Positions 34,413 to 41,983 of a stretch of DNA of 64,000 bases are shown one piece after another. A program made the translations under genes and the position numbers. The stretch comes from UBA5429 sp942493315. Lineage in GTDB: Bacteria; Bacteroidota; Bacteroidia; Bacteroidales; WCHB1-69. The stretch covers positions 496,001 through 560,000 of the forward strand of contig OW818690.1 of assembly GCA_942493315.1 (NCBI GenBank), read 5' to 3'. Under the pieces are notes generated by a model. The model had not been told where the DNA came from. It saw nothing but the letters and a program-made list of their open reading frames with translations, and made no database searches. Every line of letters starts with the position of its first letter. The stretch's first letter is position 1.

Positions 34413-34551
34413 AAAACCTGCGGTTTTTTGGGTTTTAGGTTTTGGGTTTTAGTTTTCAGATTTACTCCGGTCTCTAGTCCCCTGTCTCTAGTCAATTTTT
34501 CATTATTCATTCGTCTGTAGTCTGTGGTCCGTGTTCCGTAGTCTTTTCTTC

Positions 34552-35548
34552 GCTCCGTAGGAGTGTTATATTGGTAGCCAAACAACCGCCGACCAAACGA
34601 ACCCGCTCCAGCGGAGCGTTATATTGGTAGCTTGCAAAAATATGACGGACTATCACAATTTTGTCCAGCTCCGTAGGAGTGTGATCTTTGTAGCTTGCAA
34701 AATACGACCAAACGAACCCGCTCCAGCGGAGCGTTATATTGGTAGCTTGCAAAAATATGACGGACTATCACAATTTTGTCCAGCTCCGTAGGAGTGTGAT
34801 CTTTGTAGCTTGCAAAATACGACCAAACGAACCCGCTCCAGCGGAGCGTTATATTGGTAGCTTGCAAAAATATGACGGACTATCACAATTTTGTTCAGCT
34901 CCGTAGGAGTGTGATCTTTGTAGCTTGCAAAATACGACCAAACGAACCCGCTCCAGCGGAGCGTTATATTGGTAGCTTGCAAAAATATGACGGACTATCA
35001 CAATTTTGTTCAGCTCCGTAGGAGTGTGATCTTTGTAGCTTGCAAAATACGACCAAACGAACCCGCTCCAGCGGAGCGTTATATTGGTAGCTTGCAAAAA
35101 TATGACGGACTATCACAATTTTGTCCAGCTCCGTAGGAGTGTGATCTTTGTAGCTTGCAAAATACGACCAAACGAACCCGCTCCAGCGGAGCGTTATATT
35201 GGTAGCTTGCAAAAATATGACGGACTATCACAATTTTGTCCAGCTCCGTAGGAGTGTGATCTTTGTAGCTTGCAAAATACGACCAAACGAACCCGCTCCA
35301 GCGGAGCGTTATATTGGTAGCTTGCAAAAATATGACGGACTATCACAATTTTGTTCAGCTCCGTAGGAGTGTGATCTTTGTAGCTTGCAAAATACGACCA
35401 AACGAACCCGCTCCAGCGGAGCGTTATATTGGTAGCTTGCAAAAATATGACGGACTATCACAATTTTGTCCAGCTCCGTAGGAGTGTGATCTTTGTAGCT
35501 TGCAAAATACGACCAAACGAACCCGCTCCAGCGGAGCGTTATATTGGT
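34552..35548. repeat. Array of eight 115-bp units, each a dimer of two related halves
   Basis: Units start at 34605 and every 115 bases to 35525, where the last copy breaks off; a divergent half copy opens the array at 34552. Each unit has half A (63 bases, beginning GCTCCAGCGGAGCGTTATAT) and half B (52 bases, beginning GCTCCGTAGGAGTGTGATCT). The halves share GCTCC-NNN-GGAG, GTAGCTTGCAAAA and a TAYGAC tail, so the unit arose from an older ~55-bp element. Each half has a hairpin (CGCTCC-AGC-GGAGCG; CTCC-GTA-GGAG). Units are almost identical; one site (TTTGTC/TCAG) varies in the order C C T T C C T C. Repeated 82-codon minus-strand frames are artefacts. Confidence 0.96.
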
Positions 35549-35598
35549 TGTTTTAAACAAAGGAATAAGCAAAGCAAATATTCTAGGAGATTTCCTTG

Positions 35599-35712
35599 AT
35601 AGGCTATTCCAATAAAAGATTGGTACAGGATCTTAGAAGAATAAGCATTTCAATAGATTATTCAGAAATAGAACAATTTACAAAAATCGTCACCAATCTT
35701 TTATTAGATTAG
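35599..35712 (+). pseudogene. C-terminal remnant of an unidentified gene
   Basis: An open stretch of 37 codons before TAG at 35710-35712 reads IGYSNKRLVQDLRRISISI then DYSEIEQFTKIVTNLLLD, which looks like a real helical protein end, but has no start and is closed upstream by a TAG after four more codons. The second copy (36479 onward) keeps IGYSNKRLVQDLRRIS and then stops early, so both are decayed. No family is recognised. Confidence 0.5.
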
Positions 35713-35837
35713 GAAAAATCTCGCTGAGTACGCAGAGATCGCTGAGGATTTTTCTTTGAGTTCTCTGTGATTTATTTCCTTCGTGAACTTTGAGGTAAAA
35801 TAATAAGATAAAAAAACCAAACTTATTAAAAAAGTTG

Positions 35838-35845
35838 TATATTTG
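35838..35845 (+). promoter_or_regulatory. -7 box for the 139-residue secreted protein
   Basis: TATATTTG within the duplicated segment, 63 bases before the ATG at 35909. The same box with the same surroundings (GTT[G/A]TATATTTGAGCAC) stands in copy two at 36715-36722. The TTG -33 is not evident. Confidence 0.5.
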
Positions 35846-35908
35846 AGCACTAAAAATCTATTAACAAAGTAAAAAACCATAACAAGGAGAAACACTATAA
35901 ACTTGATT

Positions 35909-36328
35909 ATGAAAAAAAATTCTTTTTTATTAATAATAACATTATTGGTATCAATAAACGTATTTGGTCAATCAATAGATGATAATCGTCCCTTATTAAA
36001 AACAATTGATATTATGTATTTTTCTAGAAATGACTCTATTTTTTTTGCAATTTGTCCCACTCCACAAGAAAAACTATTGGATAGTAATAATCTTCATATT
36101 CATTATATTCAACATAAACTTTCTCCCAAATATTCTAAAGAAATTTGTGATTATAGGCGATTCAGAAAACGGATTTTTAAAACCAAAACTTATAAAAAAT
36201 ATCATGAAATAGTTGATGCTGATTTTGAATGTATTCATACAGGGATATATATTACTTATTCATGTGATAAGAAAACAAAAATAATTAGATTTTTCAATAT
36301 TGAATATAGATCATTAACGAAACGATAA
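35909..36328 (+). CDS. Small secreted protein of unknown function
   Basis: The 139-residue precursor has a clear signal peptide (MKKNSFLLIITLLVSINVFG, cleavage before QSIDD) and a mature part of about 118 residues rich in Lys, Tyr and Ile with four Cys (FAICPTP, KEICDYR, DFECIHT, YSCDKK) that could form two disulfides. No family is recognised. The longest open frame begins two codons upstream at a TTG; ATG 35909 is better. It is enclosed between the two copies of the 260-bp repeat, so recombination could delete it. Confidence 0.65.
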   Translation: MKKNSFLLIITLLVSINVFGQSIDDNRPLLKTIDIMYFSRNDSIFFAICPTPQEKLLDSNNLHIHYIQHKLSPKYSKEICDYRRFRKRIFKTKTYKKYHEIVDADFECIHTGIYITYSCDKKTKIIRFFNIEYRSLTKR

Positions 36329-36476
36329 TATAAATAAGCAGTTTATTGCAAAAGAAAAATTTGAAGTTTACAATTTCAAAAAAAAATTCCATAACAATTC
36401 TTAACAAATTCAGTAATTGTACTGAGATTTTCACTATCCCGACCCATTCGTCAGAAGCATTGCTTCGACAAACTCC
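36329..36476. other. Non-coding stretch between secreted-protein genes
   Basis: AT-rich sequence with no open frame of note. It includes CCCGACCCATTCGTCAGAAG and TGCTTCGACAAACTCCTGAT just before the second repeat copy, words richer in G and C than their surroundings that look like a leftover dispersed element. No promoter or terminator is evident. Confidence 0.4.
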
Positions 36477-36733
36477 TGATAGGCTATTCTAATAAAAGAT
36501 TGGTACAGGATCTTAGAAGAATAAGCGTTTTATAGATTTTTCTGTAACAGAATATTTTACAAAAATAGCCACCAATCTTTTATTAGATTAGGAAAAATCT
36601 CGCTGAGGTCGCTGAGATCGCTGAGGATTTTTCTTTGAGTTCTCTGTGATTTATTTCCTTCGTGAACTTAGTGGTAAAATAAATGATAAAAAACAAAATT
36701 TATTAAAAAAGTTATATATTTGAGCACTAAAAA
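36477..36733. repeat. Second copy of the 260-bp direct repeat
   Basis: It matches 35597-35856, 880 bases away. Differences cluster in the remnant reading frame (which stops early here) and in the CTCGCTGAG block, where one unit reads GAGGTCGCTGAG instead of GAGTACGCAGAG. The promoter part is almost unchanged. After it lie about 145 bases without a gene up to ATG 36881. Confidence 0.9.
36715..36722 (+). promoter_or_regulatory. -7 box for the 184-residue secreted protein
   Basis: TATATTTG in copy two of the duplicated segment; the next gene starts 158 bases downstream, so a long leader or a second, unseen promoter is needed. Confidence 0.4.
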
Positions 36734-36880
36734 CAAAACCACTTTTTTGAAAGGAATTTATTAGATATCTGATGACATGTCGAAACTTACCTAACACTTT
36801 ACAAATCGACAATTAAAAAGATGAAGCAAAAAAAGGGAGCGTAAGAAAAAAAATCATGGAACTAAATACTCAAAAACAAA

Positions 36881-37435
36881 ATGGAAATATTTAGGAAATT
36901 AATAATTTTATTGGGGTGCTTTGTATTTCTTGAATCCAATTTACAATCCCAAAAGGCACAACAATATTCAACGATTAGAATTGAAGTAGTTTTTTTACAT
37001 CCTAGCATTTCTACTCCAACAATAATCACAAGAGAAGATTTAATTAATGATGAATACTGTTTAAAGTCAATAATTACTGATACCTTTAAATTAAAGAGGC
37101 TGGATAGTTTATTAAATGGTTTACAAATTAAGTCTGAAGATTTTAGTTTTGATAATATTATTTTGTGCAAACTATATGCTAATGATGGTAGTTATAAAGA
37201 ATTAATTTTGGGTGCATATTCCGGAACATTATATAATCGGGTTCAAATGAAAGATAATAACGATTTGAATTTCTTTATTAAAAATGAAATTGGATTTTAT
37301 GATCTGATGGAATTAGATTATTTAAATATATTCAGAGAATTAAAAAATGAAGAATATTTAAATAATGTAATTTTATATCATAGAAAGATTAAAAAATTTG
37401 ATTGTAAAGTAATTGAACAACCTTCAGAAGACTAA
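36881..37435 (+). CDS. Secreted protein of unknown function
   Basis: The 184-residue precursor has a signal sequence (MEIFRKLIILLGCFVFLESN, cleavage near LQSQ). The mature part starts with a strand-rich segment (YSTIRIEVVFLHPSIS) and goes on with alternating helices and strands (KLKRLDSLLNGLQIKSEDFS, YKELILGAYSGTLYNR, FFIKNEIGFYDLMELDYL). No known domain is recognised. It is not visibly related to the 139-residue protein upstream, although both follow copies of the same 260-bp segment. An upstream ATG at 36856 is out of frame. Confidence 0.65.
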   Translation: MEIFRKLIILLGCFVFLESNLQSQKAQQYSTIRIEVVFLHPSISTPTIITREDLINDEYCLKSIITDTFKLKRLDSLLNGLQIKSEDFSFDNIILCKLYANDGSYKELILGAYSGTLYNRVQMKDNNDLNFFIKNEIGFYDLMELDYLNIFRELKNEEYLNNVILYHRKIKKFDCKVIEQPSED

Positions 37436-37497
37436 TTTTTTATTGTTATTGAGAATATCCCAATATAACACCACGCTATGGTGACCTCTAAAGACCA

Positions 37498-37555
37498 TCG
37501 AACTTTTAACGTCGAACTTTTAACGTCGAACTTCGCACATCGTACCTCGAACCTC
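37498..37555. repeat. AACTTTTAACGTCG minisatellite
   Basis: ATCGAACTTTTAACGTCGAA is followed by another CTTTTAACGTCGAAC and decayed copies (TTCGCACATCGTACCTCGAACC). It fills the gap between a plus-strand gene end and the GNAT gene end. Confidence 0.7.
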
Positions 37556-37560
37556 TATTT

Positions 37561-38091
37561 TCAGTATACTTCCCTTTGTATTTCCCTGACAATCAAAGAA
37601 AATTCAGATGCATTGAGTTGTTCCGGATAACTCATGATCTGGAGCGGTATCGGTTTATTTCCGGGATGATATGGGGGTTGGAAGTAGGGATATGAGGATA
37701 GCTGAAATTGGTGTTTCTGGTAAAAACGGATCCGCCGGTTCGCTTCCTGGGTAGTTGCTTCCGGCTCCACTTCCAAAATTATGGGGATAGAATCTTGATG
37801 AATAAACTGTTCCAAAACCTGAGAACCGGTCCCCTCTCCTCTTTTTTCAGGAACTATGGTAAAGTGTTCAATATATCTAAAATGACTGAGCTGCCACCAA
37901 AAGAGAATTCCTGTAATCTTTTGATCAATTTCTAATACTTCCGCATGAAAAAATGGATGATGGAGTACCTTTTTGAGTTGGTCAATCGATCGTCTTTCTA
38001 ATGGGGGAAAAGCGATTTCATAAAGTTCCCGGGCTCCCTCAAAATAAGGATCCCGGGAATCTTCCATTTTATGAAAAGTGATCATTGCCAT
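37561..38091 (-). CDS. GNAT-family N-acetyltransferase
   Basis: The 176-residue protein shows the GNAT core: FYEIAFPP-like ELYEIAFPPLERR near residue 23, the strand IEHFTIVPEKRGEGTGSQVL with the acetyl-CoA loop (R/Q-x-x-G-x-G/A as KRGEGTGS) and a C-terminal EVEPEATTQEANRRIRFYQK with the family's N/A-R-R-x-x-FY motif. It acetylates an amine of an unknown substrate. The ATG shares one base with the stop of the MuiA-like gene before it. A second Met two codons in is possible. Confidence 0.85.
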   Translation of the reverse strand: MAMITFHKMEDSRDPYFEGARELYEIAFPPLERRSIDQLKKVLHHPFFHAEVLEIDQKITGILFWWQLSHFRYIEHFTIVPEKRGEGTGSQVLEQFIHQDSIPIILEVEPEATTQEANRRIRFYQKHQFQLSSYPYFQPPYHPGNKPIPLQIMSYPEQLNASEFSLIVREIQREVY

Positions 38092-39725
38092 TACTGAACC
38101 ATCACTTTTTTGTCTTTCGGATATTTAACGGAGTATTTGATGATCACCGTTTTGGTTTCATTGGGTTTTAACTCCAGTTTCCAGGTTACTTTTCCTGTTT
38201 CAGCTTCGATAACTCCATTGGAAACATCCAATACATCCACCACTATTTTGCTGTCAGTTGAAATAGGGATCTGATCATAAACCGATGTGGTTACCGAATA
38301 CAATTTGTTGTTTCTGATTGTGATTTTATACCCGACAGTCTCTTTGATATTGGTGCCTGCAAATGTTTTTTCAGAGAATGTGGCCACTTTCTCCCTTTTT
38401 ATAGAGATGTTGTTGTCCACCCCAAAAGACAAATCTAAGGTGTCTTTAAATTGGGTTGTATTGATAAAAGATTTTCCAACATAACTGTTTTCTAAATACA
38501 ATTTGGCAATCCCACTATTCAAATCAGCATTGTTCCAGTCTTTAATCTGTGCAATCAGATATACGTTTTCTCCCAACTTTGGAATAGACTGATAGTCATA
38601 AGATGCATTTAAAGTACTTTCCCCGTAGGTAACGGTAGTGTTTGCATTTTTAGAGGGTATGGTTTGTTTGTTGGTAACCACATACTCTTTTACCGTTTCT
38701 AAAGCGGGAGTGTAAATGGTGTTTTCATCCCCAGGTTTTGAATTTTTGGAAAGAGGTTTAGCTTGAAGTGTAGTTGGTGAATGATAACCATACGACAAAT
38801 TAACACCTTCAGCTGAACTTACAGCAGCATCAATTGATCTTCCTCTTGCTGGTTTATAAGGTGAATAATAACCCAAATAGAAAGGATTTAAAAAGGGGAT
38901 CTGAGCCGAAATATTCATTTTGGCAGTGGATAACATGATCTCCACATTCTCCCAGCTGATATCGGTGTTTTGTTTGATATTGGCAAAATAGTTGATCTCT
39001 AAGGGTTTGTCAAAACCTAAAAAACGGATATCATACGTTGGATACCAGGAAGCGTCATAAACGTAGTAAGTGAATCCCATTTTTCCTGTTTTGACTTGCT
39101 TTCCATCAATAGTTACCTCTATGACACCCGATGGAGTTCCTACATTATTCACAACTTCTGATAATTGATTGTTTAGTTTTTCGAGTTCTCTTTTGTAATT
39201 TTCTATAGTTCTCTCTCTTCTTAGTTTTTCTAGGGAAAGTGTTTCAAAATTGGTTCCATAGATCTGGTTTAACTCTGAAAATACAATCGGAGAAATCGAT
39301 TCGTTTTTACCGGAGATCTGTTTGTTTACTTTTAAAAATTCCAGTTTCTCATTGATAATTTTAATCCAAACCTCTTCATCGCCCACTTTTGTATTTAACT
39401 CCTTAATTTTGGATAACAATTTTTCACTTTCAGCATCTTTATCCAAGGAATTGATATAGTCAATTTTATACTGAACATTCAGAATGGTAAAACTACCATC
39501 ACTGATGATTCTAATACTTTCTGCATTTACTTTGGAAGTTAAGCCGGTTAATACGATTTTCATCTGCTCCTTTTGAACAGGAAATGTTACTTCACTTTCA
39601 ATTTGAGCTCCTATAGGATAAACAACCACTTTTTTGGGTGTTGAGATGAGTTTTTTCTCTACTTGTGCTGATACAAGGATTGGAAACACCAATAAACTAA
39701 CGAGGATATAAGATATGATTTTCAT
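38091..39725 (-). CDS. MuiA-like protein (DUF4139), copy two
   Basis: The 544-residue precursor has a signal peptide (MKIISYILVSLLVFPILVSA) followed by the N-terminal DUF4140-type region (VVVYPIGAQIESEVTFPVQK), a coiled-coil (about 90-200; EKLLSKIKELNTKVGDEEVW, RRERTIENYKRELEKLNNQL) and the DUF4139 beta-barrel-like part (about 205-544; YYVYDASWYPTYDIRFLGF, TVIIKYSVKYPKDKKV). MuiA was named for a mucoidy inhibitor phenotype; the molecular function is unknown. It is a tandem paralogue of the next gene upstream, 15 bases away; the ends are near-identical and the middle (280-350) differs. Confidence 0.87.
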   Translation of the reverse strand: MKIISYILVSLLVFPILVSAQVEKKLISTPKKVVVYPIGAQIESEVTFPVQKEQMKIVLTGLTSKVNAESIRIISDGSFTILNVQYKIDYINSLDKDAESEKLLSKIKELNTKVGDEEVWIKIINEKLEFLKVNKQISGKNESISPIVFSELNQIYGTNFETLSLEKLRRERTIENYKRELEKLNNQLSEVVNNVGTPSGVIEVTIDGKQVKTGKMGFTYYVYDASWYPTYDIRFLGFDKPLEINYFANIKQNTDISWENVEIMLSTAKMNISAQIPFLNPFYLGYYSPYKPARGRSIDAAVSSAEGVNLSYGYHSPTTLQAKPLSKNSKPGDENTIYTPALETVKEYVVTNKQTIPSKNANTTVTYGESTLNASYDYQSIPKLGENVYLIAQIKDWNNADLNSGIAKLYLENSYVGKSFINTTQFKDTLDLSFGVDNNISIKREKVATFSEKTFAGTNIKETVGYKITIRNNKLYSVTTSVYDQIPISTDSKIVVDVLDVSNGVIEAETGKVTWKLELKPNETKTVIIKYSVKYPKDKKVMVQ

Positions 39726-39740
39726 ATTTTTACTTTTTTC

Positions 39741-41348
39741 TTATTGAACTTTAACTTGTTTATCTTTAGGATATTTAACGGAATATTTAATGATTACCGT
39801 TTTGGTTTCGTTGGGTTTTAAATCCAGTTTCCAGGTTACTTTACCGGTTTCTTTATCAAATTGTCCTTCAGATATCTCCAACATATCAATTTTGATGTTT
39901 TCATCTACTGAGATTGGGATCTGATCATAAACGGAAGTGGTGATGGCATAAGATTTGTTGTTTCTGATCGTAATTTTGTAACCTATGGTTTCCTTAATGG
40001 TGGAACCTGCTAACACTTTTTCGGAAAATGTGGTTATTTTTTCTCTTTTGATGGTTACATTGTTATCTACACCAAAGGAGATATCCAAGGTATCCGTAAA
40101 TTGTTGCGTATTGATATTTGATTTTCCAACATAGCTGTTTTCTAAATATAGTTTTGCAAGACCTGAATTGAGGTCTGCATCTCCCCAATCGCTGATTTGT
40201 GCAATCAAAAACACATTTTCAGATAGTTTTGGAATTGAACGATAATCGTAACTTGCCTTGAGGGTTCCCTCTCCGTAAGTTACAGAAGTAAAATTGGTAG
40301 AGGATGGGATCGATTGTAAATTGGAAACTTTATACTCTTTAATGGTTTCCGTTGAGGAGGTGAAGCTGGTGGTAGTAGGGGAATTATCAGTCACTATATC
40401 GGAATAATTTACAAATCCTTGATCAACTCTAATTGAGTCTGTTGACCATTGGTAAGTTGCTCCATTACTAAACCATTGGAATTCTGTCTGATACTCCAAA
40501 TAGTAGGGATTCAAATAAGGGATTTGAGCTGAAATTTGGGTTTTAGCGGTAGAGAGCGCTAATTCCACATTGTTCCAGTCAATTTCGGTATATTGTCGAA
40601 TATTTGCAAAATAGGTAACTTCCAGTGGTTTGTCAAAACCGGTAAAGCGTATATCGTAAGTTGGAGTCCAGGAAGCTGCCCAAGTAAAATAGGAAAATTT
40701 CATTTTGGCAGTTTTGGGTTGTTCGCTATCGATGGTCACTACAATGGTTCCGGAAGGGATTCCGGTATGATTGGAAACCGTTTCCAGCTGTGCATTTAAC
40801 TTGTCCAGTTCTTCATTATACTCTTGAATCTTTCGCTCTCTTTTCAGGGCATCCAAATTTAGATTTTCATAGTTAGTGGCATAAATTTGATTCATATTTT
40901 TAAAAGTTTCAGCACTAACACCTTCGGTCTTACCCGATATTTGTCTGTTCACATTTAAAAAATCGATTTTTTCCCTGATGATTTTCAATGCCAGTTGTTC
41001 ATCTTCAATTTTATTATTCAATTCGTCGATTTGATCCAACAACTTTTTGGTTTCAGCTCCCTTATCGAGATCGTTCAGATAATCGACGCTGTATTGCACG
41101 TTCAAAATCGTAAAGCTCCCATCACTGATGATTCGGATGCTCTCTTCATTGATGGAGGTTGTTAGTCCCGGAAGTTTAATTCTCATTTGTCCTTTTTGCA
41201 AAGGAAATGTAACTTCACTTTCCATTTGAGCACCTAATGGATAAACAATCACTTTTTTAACAGCGGAAGGAACCACTTTTTCGGGTTGTGCCCCTAAAAA
41301 GAGTGGAAAAATGAGGAATATTATTCCAATATAAAACAGTTTTTTCAT
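39741..41348 (-). CDS. MuiA-like protein (DUF4139), copy one
   Basis: The 535-residue precursor (MKKLFYIGIIFLIFPLFLGA signal) has the same layout as its neighbour: DUF4140-like region (VIVYPLGAQMESEVTFPLQK), coiled coil, and DUF4139 (FTWAASWTPTYDIRFTGF, YLENSYVGKSNINTQQFTD). The two paralogues agree closely in the last 150 residues and diverge in the loop around 285-345, where this copy has WFSNGATYQWSTDSIRVDQG. Gene duplication followed by loop divergence is the simplest reading. Probable operon with the upstream small lipoprotein and the downstream GNAT gene. Confidence 0.87.
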   Translation of the reverse strand: MKKLFYIGIIFLIFPLFLGAQPEKVVPSAVKKVIVYPLGAQMESEVTFPLQKGQMRIKLPGLTTSINEESIRIISDGSFTILNVQYSVDYLNDLDKGAETKKLLDQIDELNNKIEDEQLALKIIREKIDFLNVNRQISGKTEGVSAETFKNMNQIYATNYENLNLDALKRERKIQEYNEELDKLNAQLETVSNHTGIPSGTIVVTIDSEQPKTAKMKFSYFTWAASWTPTYDIRFTGFDKPLEVTYFANIRQYTEIDWNNVELALSTAKTQISAQIPYLNPYYLEYQTEFQWFSNGATYQWSTDSIRVDQGFVNYSDIVTDNSPTTTSFTSSTETIKEYKVSNLQSIPSSTNFTSVTYGEGTLKASYDYRSIPKLSENVFLIAQISDWGDADLNSGLAKLYLENSYVGKSNINTQQFTDTLDISFGVDNNVTIKREKITTFSEKVLAGSTIKETIGYKITIRNNKSYAITTSVYDQIPISVDENIKIDMLEISEGQFDKETGKVTWKLDLKPNETKTVIIKYSVKYPKDKQVKVQ

Positions 41349-41422
41349 AAATGTGTATTAAAAAATATTAGATCAGGAAAAACAGTTCAAGTTAAACCGG
41401 AAGTACAAAGAACGTATAAGTT

Positions 41423-41863
41423 TTACTTTTTAGTACCGGTTAGTGTAAAATCACCGGTTACTTCAGTAGTCATCCCGGCAGGAGTAACAGTCATTGTTCC
41501 ACTTCCAGTAAGAGATGTTTTTGTTTTGTTAATTTCTGCACTATTTATAGTAACGTACTCATTTCCATTTGGTGTATTTAAAACAAATGAGTTATCGGTT
41601 ACAACCAATGTAGATCCATCCACAGTTCCGGTCAACTCGATATTGTACACCTCTTCAGCACCTCCAATTGTAGTAGTTGTAATTTGTGCTACAAAAAGAT
41701 CCCCTTCAATGGTGATATCAGCAGTTCCCACAATGTTAAAATACCCTCCTAAGTTTGCCGCAACGGTTAAATCCCATGATGTTGTTTCTGTTTTTTTGCA
41801 CCCAGTGCATAAGATTGTTACTGAAATAACAATTAAAATGACTTGAAATAAAACTTTTTTCAT
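41423..41863 (-). CDS. Small lipoprotein, hypothetical
   Basis: The 146-residue precursor has a lipobox ILCTGC (Cys22). The mature protein is a Thr/Gly/Val-rich beta protein with repeated strand pairs (YFNIVGTADITIEGDLFVAQ, YNIELTGTVDGSTLVVTDN, SLTGSGTMTVTPAGMTTEVT), the look of a small beta-sandwich or half-barrel lipoprotein. No family is recognised. First gene of the MuiA-like run by position. Confidence 0.7.
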   Translation of the reverse strand: MKKVLFQVILIVISVTILCTGCKKTETTSWDLTVAANLGGYFNIVGTADITIEGDLFVAQITTTTIGGAEEVYNIELTGTVDGSTLVVTDNSFVLNTPNGNEYVTINSAEINKTKTSLTGSGTMTVTPAGMTTEVTGDFTLTGTKK

Positions 41864-41889
41864 GATTTAAAAATTTAAAAGGTTATAAA

Positions 41890-41983
41890 ATGCTCGAATG
41901 CTCATGTGCTCGAATGCTCATTTTTCATTTTTCATTTTTTACCCATTCTTCTTTCGCCCTTCGCCCTTCACCCTTCACCCTCA
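41890..41983. repeat. GCTCGAATG, TTTTTCATT and CGCCCTTC minisatellites
   Basis: GCTCGAATGCTCATGTGCTCG (41890-41920), then TTTTTCATTTTTCATT (41921-41940), then TTCGCCCTTCGCCCTTCACC (41953-41983). The last block reads TGAGGGTGAAGGGTGAAGGG on the minus strand and begins exactly with the stop codon (TGA) of the helicase-nuclease gene. Confidence 0.85.

Larger units (their letters stand above)
35597..35856. repeat. First copy of a 260-bp direct repeat
   Basis: The segment from TGATAGGCTATTCCAATAAA to GAGCACTAAAAA recurs at 36477-36733 with about a dozen differences. It contains a gene-end remnant, a CTCGCTGAG...TTCTCTGTG repeat block of the family seen around the GxxExxY gene, and a promoter -7 box. 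Each copy is followed by a small secreted-protein gene. Confidence 0.9.

Noticed and set aside
34507..35572. Eight near-identical minus-strand 82-codon reading frames
   Set aside because: They overlap each other and repeat with the 115-base DNA unit. No ribosome site or family similarity; the hairpins explain the pattern better.
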